Origin: Actinomortierella ambigua
Lineage: Eukaryota; Mortierellomycota; Mortierellomycetes; Mortierellales; Mortierellaceae
Direction of reading: 5' to 3'
Length of the DNA: 12,676 nucleotides
NCBI GenBank assembly: GCA_016098155.1
Contig: JAAAJB010000793.1
Span: forward strand, 1-12,676
Shown here: positions 1-9,309 of the stretch, piece after piece
Numbering within the stretch: the stretch's first letter is position 1
Layout of the letters: every line of letters starts with the position of its first letter
The notes under the pieces: generated by a model
Database searches by the model: none
Told to the model about the DNA's origin: nothing
Seen by the model: the letters and a program-made list of their open reading frames with translations, nothing else
Position numbers and translations under genes: made by a program

Positions 1-310
1 GGAGTGGATGAATGGAGAGAAGGGAAGAGAGAGTTGAAAACTTGAAATGACGAAATCAGCACATTATAATGTCTTGCTGGTGGCTGCTAAGTGTGATGTC
101 TCTCTCCAAGTGCCTTAACCCCCTCCCATCCCCCCTCTCCTCCCTTTCGCCATAGCGGCCATCTTCAAAGCCTATGCTGGGAATGAAATACACAATACCA
201 GCAAGAGCAAATAGTTTCTGATGCTATGCCAATCTACCATTTACGCAAGGTCAATGTTCATTTGCTACAAGCTCTACATTTTCCTGGTGAGAGGGGTTGC
301 AAACGACAGC

Positions 311-329
311 GTTACAAGTACCTTGTAAC
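311..329. repeat. Short palindrome, 8-bp arms, 3-nt loop
   Basis: GTTACAAG (311-318) is followed by TAC and then its exact reverse complement CTTGTAAC (322-329). It may be a dimeric transcription-factor site or chance. Nothing nearby gives it a role. Confidence 0.5.
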
Positions 330-1016
330 GTGGTGCATAACCCATCGACGGCTAGACGTCATGCGCGTGAGTATTCTTCCGACTATTCTATTGTTCCCGT
401 TGGTGTCTATTTGGCGACTTTATGATTCCTTCCCATTGCCACTCACCTACAACCATCAGAAGGGAGGCAAGGGGAGGAAACTTTGTCGGGCATATTTGGT
501 ACCTGCCTTTCATGAAGAAAGGTATGGGTCTCCACTGCCAGCCAAGTAAAGGCACCACCACTGTAGCATTATTCCATGTACTATTCGCCCTTCTGTCCGC
601 CAAGCTCTTTCTTAGCACCTGCTGGGGAGGGGATGGGCGACATAAAGGTCGGAACACATCAATCATGCCGGCTGTTCAAAGTGAAAAATGATCAAATCTG
701 ATATGAAATTTAATTAGCACGCTTTTTGATTATGCTTTTTTGGGAGCATGCCAAACAAATATTAAGGACGAGAAGCGTAGTCTACTACCCCTCTTCTTTC
801 TTTCATAGAGGGCAGCAATGGATGTCGACAGGGCGGGGCAGCGACTGGGAATAGGGACACCATCATCGTACCTGCAGTGGGTGGCAGGCATACGAGAAAA
901 GAGAGTGAGTTGAGCGAGAGAAGAAAAGAGAGGACGTCCTATCTCTCCTTTGTGACACTTTTAGAGTCGAACATCCTCCCAGGCGCTTTTGTCCCTGCTG
1001 AGTAGTGAACGCATAT

Positions 1017-1037
1017 TCTCTCTCTCTCTCTCTCTCT
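1017..1037. repeat. (CT)n microsatellite
   Basis: A pure TC dinucleotide run of about 21 nt. Similar CT runs lie just before the first-intron acceptors of the two plus-strand genes further right. Here the run is followed 22 nt later by an acceptor-like CTCTAG at 1054-1059. Confidence 0.85.
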
Positions 1038-1750
1038 TGGGCGATGAAACTTACTCTAGGCGTGGGATATCCGACATCACGATGGTATGTAGAGTTCTCT
1101 CATAGAAGAGCAGGCACAGGGCACATAGTAAAGTCGATGGCAACATAAGCTGGTTTCGAGTCTAGCAAGAAGGTACAAGTAGTGCAGATAATTAGGAGTT
1201 GGAGAACTGACTGGATCAAACAATATCTAGCCACCGCTACGCCCCCCGCCCACAATAGAAAGGAGGGTTTGACTTTCAATCGCGGTAAAATTTGCACATG
1301 GACTGGATGGAGCTCAGAGTAGTTTGATCAAGAAGTGGAGACTCAACTGAGTGTGTAAGTGTGATGTTGGTCTTTCCTTAGGGTATGGGCTTGTATATTA
1401 TTGCCTCCTTTTTTTTTAAATTGACAAGGAACATATCTACACCGCCGCTATTACAGGGGTGGTGTGTGAAAAGACAGGCCGCATATAACCCCCTGGAAAA
1501 ACCGCTGCTTAGGTCAAGCGCATGAGAATCATGTACTAGCCACCGCAACCGCCGACTGCCTTGCGGACCTCTGGCTCCCTGTAAACTTGTGACAGTGACG
1601 TGGCCTTAGATGCATGTCGTAGGCACCCTCGTCAACTACTCGTTAACATCGCCCTCCATCATACTCCCCATCTTCTCTCCCACCTTCATCAAGTGTGTGT
1701 GTCTGCCATTTGGCCGGCTATCCTCGTCACACCGTTGGCGCGAGCGACTA

Positions 1751-1948
1751 TGCGCGAGCACGCACCTCTGCGTACGTTTTTGGGAAGGAGAGACCACGGA
1801 GACACGCAGTACTGATTCGCACGAGTGACTCCCATGTTTGAGGTTGATAGCGCTCTTTTCCGTGGCCCCTGAAAAGGGCTCCATAGTCGAACGTGGCCAA
1901 GATGATCTTGTTGAAGAGGAGGTACTCGTTCAGAGTAAGCGTCCTTTT
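1751..1948 (-). other. Coding-like open fragment, unidentified
   Basis: On the minus strand this frame stays open for 66 codons between TAA (1949-1951) and TAG (1748-1750) but contains no ATG. Its first part reads TLNEYLLFNKIILATFDYGA, a composition typical of a folded helical protein and unlike the low-complexity frames around it. No convincing acceptor precedes it. I do not recognise the family. It could be an exon whose start I cannot place, a remnant of a broken gene, or a chance open frame. Confidence 0.2.
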
Positions 1949-1967
1949 TTATCTGGCAGGGCCTGAG

Positions 1968-2000
1968 AGGGGCTCGCCCGCCCCTTTTTTTAATTTTTTT
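1968..2000 (+). other. GC-rich hairpin followed by T runs
   Basis: AGGGGC (1968-1973) and GCCCCT (1980-1985) can pair over a 6-nt loop. T7 (1985-1991) follows, then AA and a second T run. The shape resembles an intrinsic terminator, but such terminators are not expected in fungal nuclear DNA. The T runs alone could stop RNA polymerase III, yet I found no A/B boxes upstream. Confidence 0.4.
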
Positions 2001-2096
2001 TTCCAAAGATCCCGTAAACCCCTTAATAAATATTGCCACCAAATTGAGATAAGGTTTGGGTGAAAACAAAGGGGAAAAAAATTTCGGCCTGAAGAT

Positions 2097-2178
2097 GGAG
2101 GTATGGTCCAGTGGTTACGACGTCGGTCTTAGGAGCCGAGCCTTAATTGGCACATGGGTTCGAATCCCATTACCTTCA
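2097..2178 (+). tRNA. tRNA-Leu(UAG)
   Basis: The 82-nt sequence folds as a class II tRNA. Acceptor arms are GGAGGTA (2097-2103) and TACCTTC (2171-2177), with one G.U pair and discriminator A2178. The D arm is GTC/GAC (2106-2108 and 2119-2121). The anticodon stem is TCGGT/GCCGA (2123-2127 and 2135-2139) around the loop CTTAGGA, giving anticodon TAG at 2129-2131 with T33 and a purine at 37. The variable arm is long (2140-2153) with a GCC/GGC stem, as in Leu and Ser tRNAs. The T arm is ATGGG/CCCAT (2154-2170). The A box (from TGGTCCAGTGG at 2104) and B box (GGTTCGAATCC, 2157-2167) are both present. There is no intron and no encoded CCA. It reads CUA and, by wobble, related Leu codons. Confidence 0.95.
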
Positions 2179-2195
2179 TTTTTTGCAATTTTTTT
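2179..2195 (+). terminator. RNA polymerase III T-run terminator
   Basis: T6 (2179-2184) starts immediately after the tRNA discriminator base, and a back-up T7 lies at 2189-2195. Runs of four or more T on the non-template strand are the standard pol III stop signal. Confidence 0.85.
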
Positions 2196-2937
2196 GCTCT
2201 TTATATGTCCTGTTTGTCAACTTGTCTATCCGATGATATTTTCCACCTCTCATCAACCAGGATGAGAGATAAGAAGGGAGAATAGAGGATGAGATGGGAG
2301 CAGGGAAGAGAAATGAGGTTGTTATTGGTCAGAAAGCGGCCCAGGGCTGCCAGGAAGGTGGGACCATGGAATCAATCGAAAAGGCGCCATCCGCGTTTGA
2401 AGTAGCGATGGGGTAAGGAAGAAGCACCGAGCTTTCTTTTCCAGACTACAAACAGAAGTTTGCCTTTGATCAGGAACGCAGTATGGCAGCAGGGCCAGAG
2501 AAAGATGTAGAGGATGGTGTTTGACAGAGGCAGAGTGTGGCAGAGTGCTGCTGATCTGTGTCTAGGAAAGCGTCGAAGGAGAGCAGGCTTAAATGGAGGG
2601 TTTGCTTTGAGAGAGGCCAACCCAGGCTCTCGCTTGGCAGCCCACTAAAGCTGTCTACAGCATACACAGTATAGGGCTACATTGTTGACCTTGCATGGTA
2701 ATGAATTATGGTGCATTGGAAAGAAGAAAGAGTGCCATACGAAAAAGGGAACTGCAGGCAGGCTGACTGGATTGGCTGGGTGATTCCAGATCCAGACAGG
2801 GGGGGGGGGAGAGCTGTTGGGCTGGCCACGCGTCCCTCCCTTTGTCGGTCCCCTCACAGCGTTCTCTCTCTTTCCCTCTCTCACTCACTCTCTCTTGCTC
2901 TCTTGTCACTTTCCTCATCATCCATTCCTCCATCCCA
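2196..2937. other. Spacer and 5' region of the OTU1-like gene
   Basis: No gene is supported here. Visible elements are an inverted repeat CTCTCATC/GATGAGAG (2247-2254 and 2261-2268, 6-nt loop), an uninterrupted G11 run (2799-2809), and a strongly pyrimidine-rich CT tract (about 2866-2905) ending some 35 nt before the OTU1 start codon. The CT tract is a plausible core-promoter or leader element of that gene, as in many fungi. No convincing TATA box is seen. Short overlapping open frames between 2372 and 2975 on both strands look like chance. Confidence 0.5.
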
Positions 2938-5004
2938 ATGAGGCTTCGAATTCGCCACAAGGAGGGAATTACCACCCTCTCGTCTCTCCAAGACCAGTCA
3001 ACCTTGCTCGACCTGCTTGTAACAATAGTCGTTGTTGGGCAGTCTTTTGGAAACTGTGAATTTCTTGGGCTGTGCTTCTTTCATTCTTACACTGTTCCTC
3101 TCTCTGTCTCTCTGTCTCTCTCTCTCACTCTCTCTCCAGAATGCTATTGCAGAAGAGATCAAGGTCCCCCCTCACACAGTCGAGTGCAAGACGGGATATC
3201 CGCCAAAGCTGCTGCCTAACGAAAAGGCTGCCTCTGCTACTCTTGCGAGCTTGGGCTTGAGAGACGGCGAGCAGATTATTGTTTCCGAGAACAAGGACGC
3301 TCCTCCGCTCCCAAAGGCCGGCATCATTCCTACCACTGCTACTCCTACTTTTGCTGCTGCTGAAGCGCAAGCTGCAGCTCCCGTGGCAACAGCCTCTGCC
3401 GCCCCAGCTCCATCTCCCGTTACATCCAATCCATCACCACAGCCACCCTCGGCATTTGGCTCCAAACCAGTGGTTTCCTCCAGCCCGGCAGCGCCTACAC
3501 AGGTGCAGCAGCCACAGCAGAGCAGTCCATATGCAGGAATGGTGACCACGGCAGGCGGTTCTGGAAATGGCGTGCGTGTGGGTGAACTCGGCTTTCTCGT
3601 TGTTCGCGAGGTGGCCGATGACAACAGCTGCTTATTTAACGCCATCGCCTATAGCCTGGATCAGAGCCGCAAAAATAAGGTGCATGAGCTCCGACGCATT
3701 GTGGCACAGACCATCGAGGCCAACCCTGATGCATACCCCGACGTCGTCCTCGGGTATGTGTCTCAGCACGATGAACGCTCTTTTTAACCCCTGCCATGCT
3801 TATATGTGTATATATTTTCCAATACGCAACTCAAATATTTGCTATTCCTCTAGTCGACCACGAACGGAGTACTGCGAATGGATCACCCGAGAAAACAGCT
3901 GGGGTGGAGCAATAGGTGCGTATTACCCAATACTTTGTTTCTTTGGTTGCTAAAGCTAAAGGTCGGGCGGACAAGCAAGGGTAGTTGTGATTCACTGACC
4001 ATGTCTTGTTATTGACTTTATTAGAGCTTGCCATCTTCTCTGAGCACTACAAAATTGGTATGGATTACAGATGTTAGTCAGGGACGAGGTGGTTGCCTCT
4101 AGCAAGAGTATTGGTGACAATGCAGTTCAATCAAAGCCCTTACTCTTCTTCCTTCTTTCTACTCCGCACTAGAAATCGCAAGCATTGATGTGCTGACCAA
4201 TCGCATCGACCGCTTTGGTATAATCTCCCGGATACGCGCGTTCACTCTATTCATGTAAACATCCTAGCGAACGGCTGATTGGATTTCTGACCATGGGTAC
4301 CACGATCCTCCCTCTGTTTTTATTTTATTTTGCTTAGGCGAGGGGCAGTACGACCATCGGGCCATCTTGATGTACAGTGGTATTCGTAAGTCGCTAGCTT
4401 TTTATTTGCAGCAGAACGTCGCGATCTACGCAGGCTAGTTGGACAAGCGGGACTAATGACTGCCTTCCCTACGACTGAGCGTATGATAGACTATGATGCC
4501 GTGGCTCTGACACCTGGCCTAGATATTCCGGCCGATTGCGATCAAACGCAGTTTGATGTGTCTGCGGAGGAAATTCTCAAAGCTGGTGTTCAGCTTGCAG
4601 CCAAGTTGAAGAAGGTAGGGTGCAGTGTTATGTATTATGTATTGTATATGCATACATTGGCTGTTCAGTCAATGTGTCATGCATGCGTAGAAGGAGAGAG
4701 AGAGAGAAAGCTCATATCATGCCTTCGTCGCTACTCTTTCCAATCCTTTTACTCTTATCACTACTCGGCTGTGGATGTGGATAGGAGCACAAGTACACTG
4801 ATCTTGCCAACTTTACACTGAAATGCTCCATTTGTGGGGTTGGCCTCAAGGGTGAGAAGGATGCGCAACAACATGCGCAACAGACGTACCATACATCATT
4901 GTAAGTTGTGTTGTTGATTTTTCATAGTAGACTGGGGATGACTAGCCATCTTTCGACCCTGCACTAATCTTTTCTTATTTTATTTTAGCGAGGAATACCG
5001 ATAG
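2938..5004 (+). CDS. OTU1: OTU1/YOD1-type deubiquitinase (Cdc48/p97-associated), 9 exons
   Basis: Exons: 2938-3018, 3140-3753, 3854-3915, 4025-4057, 4173-4217, 4338-4385, 4490-4614, 4785-4900, 4989-5004. They total 1140 nt (379 aa), and every intron is GT..AG. Residues 1 to about 78 form the N-terminal UBX-like domain (starts MRLRIRHKEG; loop TGYPPKLL at 45-52; DGEQIIV at 69-75), which in this family docks on Cdc48/p97. Residues about 80-165 are an Ala/Pro/Ser/Gln linker. The OTU cysteine-protease domain spans about 178-325: DDNSCLF carries D188 and catalytic C191, WITRENSWGGAI follows, and H295 in GIHYD completes the site. A C-terminal C2H2 finger uses C350, C353, H366, H372. Otu1/Yod1 trims ubiquitin chains from Cdc48 clients, notably in ER-associated degradation. 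The ATG at 2938 is chosen because it starts the conserved UBX-like strand; an ATG at 3032 lies inside intron 1. It is longer than yeast or human homologues, mainly in the linker. Confidence 0.93.
3095..3137 (+). repeat. CT-rich microsatellite serving as polypyrimidine tract of OTU1 intron 1
   Basis: An almost pure CT tract with a few G/A interruptions directly precedes the CAG acceptor at 3137-3139. The same layout occurs in intron 1 of the bromodomain gene. Confidence 0.8.
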
Positions 5005-5017
5005 AAGGACCGGCTAA

Positions 5018-5023
5018 AATAAA
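5018..5023 (+). promoter_or_regulatory. Candidate polyadenylation signal of the OTU1-like gene
   Basis: AATAAA lies 13 nt after the TAG stop. That is very close, so the 3'UTR would be short or another downstream element is used. Assignment is by motif only. Confidence 0.35.
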
Positions 5024-5431
5024 TCTCTTTTAAGGCAAACTCACGTGATCTGTTCGGCGGTGGTGGTTGGGTGTTGAATGAGGGGAAGAAAAAGGAGATC
5101 GCATTTGTGTGTCTGTGTGTGTGTGTGTGTGCATCCTTGGCCCATGAGCTTGCCTCTCTCCTCTCTCTCCTCTTTCTTCTCTCTCGTTCTCCCTGCTCCC
5201 TAATCCCTGGGCAACTAAACGCGTCACTGTACCCTTGCCAGCTCTCTTCTCCTGCCAGCACCACATTCGATCACTCACTCCTTCTCTTCCTCTCCCTTCC
5301 TCTCTCCATCTGCCACCAATCTTGCTCCCAAACCTTGCGACTTGATTCCGTGTCATCGCCCTCTCCAACAATCTCCTTTCGACAAAAGGGCATCTCTGTA
5401 CGCGGGAGGAGGGCTCCAACACAGCACTCTA

Positions 5432-5449
5432 CCCCCACCCCCACCCCCA
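5432..5449. repeat. (CCCCCA)3 repeat
   Basis: Three perfect CCCCCA units followed by CCACC. The minus strand is therefore a run of G5 blocks separated by single T, able in principle to form a two-tetrad G-quadruplex. Confidence 0.8.
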
Positions 5450-5523
5450 CCACCTTGCACCACCTCCTGCAGAAACACTAAAACGCGCCTGATCTGCAGG
5501 GTTAGCACACCCCCCCCTTCCAA

Positions 5524-5643
5524 GTAAGTACCATTGTCATAGAGTCGCCAGCACCAGTCCACCCTCAAGGCTCATTCTAAACTCTTTTCCTCACCTGGCG
5601 ACAGTTTTTTGTCCTCTCTCCTCTCTCTGCCTTTTTTATATAG
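5524..5643 (+). other. Probable 5'UTR intron of the bromodomain gene
   Basis: A consensus donor GTAAGTACC at 5524 pairs with an acceptor TTTTTTATATAG ending at 5643. Its 120-nt length matches the coding introns here, and a branch-like CTAAACT lies at 5578-5584 (about 60 nt before the acceptor, rather far). No reading frame is needed because the ATG lies 135 nt downstream. RNA evidence would decide. Confidence 0.45.
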
Positions 5644-5777
5644 GACCCTTTGTGAACGAGACAACTACAGGGGAACACCTCGACCTTTTTTTTTCTTCCA
5701 AAAGGAACCGATATAGCAGGCTGTTCCATCAGTAACCATCACCTATTCCATCACAGCGGCTTGAAAGAACTTGCACC

Positions 5778-8700
5778 ATGCCATCCAACCGCAAAAAGTC
5801 TTCACCCCGGAGTACCGACTCCATTATTGACAACCTGAATGTCGATAACGTGGAAGTTGCTATGCAACAAATCATCGACCGCCTCGAAGCCTTGACAGAT
5901 AAACAGTAAGGAGTGGCATGAGCGAAGAGTTGGCGTTTCGCGCTATTTCATACAGTGTGTTTCTCTCGATGGCTGACCTTTTTTATCTTCCTTTATTTCT
6001 CTGAACCTCTCTTTCATTCTCCCTCCCTCTCTCTCTCCCTCTCTCTTTCTCTATCTCTCTCTCTCTCTCCTTGGAACACCTGTAGTGGACGCATCATTTC
6101 GGAGCTATTCATGGAGGTGCCTGACCGCGACGAATATCCCGATTATTACCTGACTATCCAGAACCCCATCGCGTTTGACATCATTCGGGTAACATTTCCA
6201 CGGATCAATATGTGTGACCAAGTAAATCAGTCTTTTATGCATCAATCACTCAGTAATCTGACCATACTGGCTATTCCAAACATTCAAATTCTCATTCTAT
6301 AGGAGCGTTTAGAGTCTGGAGTCTATGCTGGGCGAGTCCAAGAGTTTGCTAAAGATCTGCGTCTGCTGACAGCCAACGCCAAACAATACAACCGGAGTGG
6401 ATCAGCCATCCATAAGGATGCTCTGGCCATGGAGGTATAGCCGTTGGGTCACTATCTTGTTTTGTGTTCTCTTTGACCTGCAGTTGGAAGCCAACCCTCT
6501 CCCATGATGCACGGATGCTAACATACCACTCTCAAACAATGGTCGCCTCAAATAGTCGCAATTTGAACAAGCCTTGGCGATGCTCTTTGCGAAGAATGCT
6601 GGTCTTGCCAAGCCAGAAGAGGTACATCGTCAGGCAGTGTCCAAAAATGCCTTCTCCCCTGGTTCCCCTTGACTTGACAGTATGGATTATTTTCACTGAC
6701 ATGAGACCCTCCCCCCTTTTGTTCTAGTTTTCGCAAAAATTCTGTGATCGTGTTTTGAACACAATCAGGGACCACACAGACGAGACGTATGTTTTTTTTT
6801 TTTTTTTTTTTTTTTCATTTTCGTTTGCGAGTTGCAGCAACTGGAGCAAGGCTTTTTTTTTTAAGGCGTTACTTTTCATCCAGACTGACTTGCGAATTAA
6901 TCTCCATGTAGTGGTCGCCAAGTTTCCGAACTTTTCTTGGAGCTACCCAGTAGCGAAGAGTACCCCGACTATTACGAAGAGGTAAATGTGATGGACGAGG
7001 CATTTATTCAAAGTAAGGTGTCGACAATTCTTTGTGGTATGTATTGAAGACTGTGTGTTGACATTCTACCTCGTCCTCCATGCCTTTCCTTCCACTCTAG
7101 ATAACACAACCCATTGCACTGGATGGCATCGAGCAAAAAATTCAAACTGGGGCGTACAACACGCTCGAGATGTTTGAGCACGACTTTACTCTGATGTTTG
7201 AAAACGCCAAACAGTACAACGCCGAAGGATCTGACGTGTATCTGGATGCCGAGGATCTTCAGGTAAAGAGGAGGGAACCTTGCTGTTTCGAAAAGGCACT
7301 CGATAATACCTGGTTTTACGCCCATATGATCCTGGGACTGTCGCGCTCATCATTTCATGTTTTGTCTTCATTTTACTGCAATATGCGTCTCCTTTTCCCC
7401 TCGCCTTCCGCCAACATTAGCGACTGTTTTGGAAGTTGATCGGCAAACCAGGAGGGTCCACCAACAAACAAAAGCCTCTGGTTCTTTACGACAAGCAGTT
7501 GCCTCATATCGTCCATCGGGGCGTCACCTACAGCATTGGCGACTGTGTCCATGTCAAGAACGATAATGATGCCACACGACCTACAATCGTTTTGATTCAC
7601 GCGCTTTGGGAGGACAATCTTGGACGACCTGGTTTGGATGGCGTGTGGTTCCTGCGGCCAGAGCAAACTGTCCATTCGTATTCGAGTCGGTTTTATCCAT
7701 ACGAGGTAGTCAAGAAGAATGGCATGAACCAGCATCTATTTGAGGACGTCTTGGAAAGAGCGTTTATCCTGCAAGCTCGCGACTTTATGCGAGGACGACC
7801 TGTCGACTGGAAGGAAGGGCAGCCAATCTATCTCTGCGAGCAACGGTATGATGAGGCACACAAGACAATGACCAAGATCAAGAACTGGGCCAGCTGTTTC
7901 CCTCCGGGTTACAAGCCCTCGGACTTGAAGCTGAACCTCTTTCCAGAGCCTCTGCAGCTGAAGAAGCTACCGAGTGCGTCAATGATGGACAAGAATGCAC
8001 AGCGGTCGTCGTCTCAGGATATGAAGTCGCCCACGCTTAAGGGTGGCATGCCAGTAGGTGGTCACCATCCAGGACTTGCTCCACAGCAACATTCACACCA
8101 TGCAGTGCCCCAGCACATGACCCCGCCAGCGCAGTGGCACCGATGCAACTACTCCAACTACACCACAGGGTTGCAGTGTTCGGCCATGTTTGCGTCACAT
8201 GACGAGCTCAAGCGACACATTGCCACCGATCATGCGACGGTACAACATGTGTCATCGCCCCCGGTTATGAAGCGTGGTCGACCACCCAAGACTCGCCCAG
8301 GTACGCCAGGGGCTGCGGTTGCCTCGGGACCGGTGGCGACGCCGGCCAACATGCCTCGCGCGGCTACTGGTGTTCCACCGCCACAAGGGGCGCCACAGGC
8401 AATGTATGGATATCCCCAACAGGCACAGCCATCCGCCCAGCAGCAGCAGCCTGGTCAGCAGCCCATGGGTTTCAACCCTTATCAACCACAACCGAACCCT
8501 TATGCCATGGCGGCAGCAACTGTAGGGGGACGACCTGGAGGCATGGTGGTCTCGCAACCAGGTACTCCTCAAAATCTCGCCTACCAGCAGCAGCTCCAGC
8601 AGCAGCAGCAGCTCCAGCAGCAACAACAGCAACAACAACAGCAGCAGATGCTTTTGCAGCAACAACAGCAGCAGCAGCAGCAACAGGCGCAGGTCGGAGC

Positions 8701-9278
8701 ATTTGCGGCAGCTGGCCCCTATGGACAGGCGCAGGTGAGCGGAGCGCCGATGCGTCCTTCATTCCCAGGCCAGCCAGGCATGGCCCCGTACAACCAGTTT
8801 CCACAACAGTATGGGGCGCCAGCCACAACAGCTGCAGGAGGGCCTTATCCAGGACAGGTGTATCCTCAAGGGTATGGTATGCCTGGCTACCCGCAGCAGG
8901 CAGGTACACCCATGATGCCTGGTCAACCTCAGCAGCCGTTCCCTGCGTCATACTCACCTCAGCAGCCCGGGATGGTTCAAGCATACGGGCAGCCGGTGAC
9001 ACCGGATGCGCAGCAACAGGCGGCACAGATGCAGCAGCAACAGCTGTTACAACAACAGCAACAGGCCGCGTTAGCACAGCAGCAGCAACAGCAGCAGCTA
9101 GCCTTGCAACAACAACAGCAGGCTATGGCTCAACAACTGGCATTGGCACAACAGCAAAAACTTTCCCAGCAGCAGCAACAACAGCAACTTCAACAACAAC
9201 TTTTATTGCAACAACAGCAACAGCAGCAGCGGGCACAGTTGGCTCAACAGCAGGCATTGCTGCAGCAGCAGCAACAAG

Positions 9279-9309
<31 letters not shown>

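Larger units (their letters stand above)
1..2096. other. Region without a supported gene
   Basis: I see no gene that I can defend here. The open frames are short (at most about 126 codons), overlap on both strands and match no family I recognise. The stretch holds AG/CT-rich sequence near 1-60, 120-150 and 890-945, a short palindrome (311-329), a (CT)n run (1017-1037), a splice-signal-rich patch (797-1090), a coding-like minus-strand fragment (1751-1948) and a GC hairpin followed by T runs (1968-2000). It could be an intergenic region carrying the promoter of a gene to the left of the window, or a decayed gene. Confidence 0.55.
5005..5777 (+). promoter_or_regulatory. Intergenic spacer, promoter and 5' leader of the bromodomain gene
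   Basis: This 773-nt gap holds the OTU1 3' end, a (TG)n run (about 5114-5131), long CT-rich stretches (5154-5310, 5600-5630), a (CCCCCA)3 block (5432-5449) and a C8 run near 5510. The pyrimidine-rich character fits a fungal promoter. A probable 5'UTR intron lies at 5524-5643. The start codon at 5778 has a favourable context (GCACCATGC). Overlapping open frames on both strands here are made of CT/GA and C/G repeats and are not genes. Confidence 0.55.

Noticed and set aside
226..691. Open frames of 89-107 codons near the left end
   Set aside because: There are competing frames on both strands, no recognisable domains, and no splice pattern linking them to a gene.
2372..2975. Short open frames on both strands upstream of OTU1
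   Set aside because: Each is under 90 codons, mutually overlapping and unlike known proteins. Parts are translations of CT/GA-rich DNA.
3032..3139. Alternative start of the OTU1 protein at 3032
   Set aside because: This ATG lies in intron 1 and would give a hydrophobic lead made of the CT tract, losing the first strand of the UBX-like domain encoded at 2938-3018. A signal peptide is not expected in this cytosolic/nuclear family.
3172..3645. 157-codon minus-strand frame over OTU1 exon 2
   Set aside because: It is antisense to the Ala/Pro/Ser-rich linker and matches no family.
4386..4489. Coding use of the ATG at 4456 just before OTU1 exon 7
   Set aside because: It is inside intron 6. Only splicing to 4490 restores the conserved GIHYD catalytic-His motif.
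5030..5568. Several overlapping open frames on both strands in the spacer
   Set aside because: They consist of CT/GA, TG and C/G simple repeats, overlap each other and show no domain. The region is promoter and leader.
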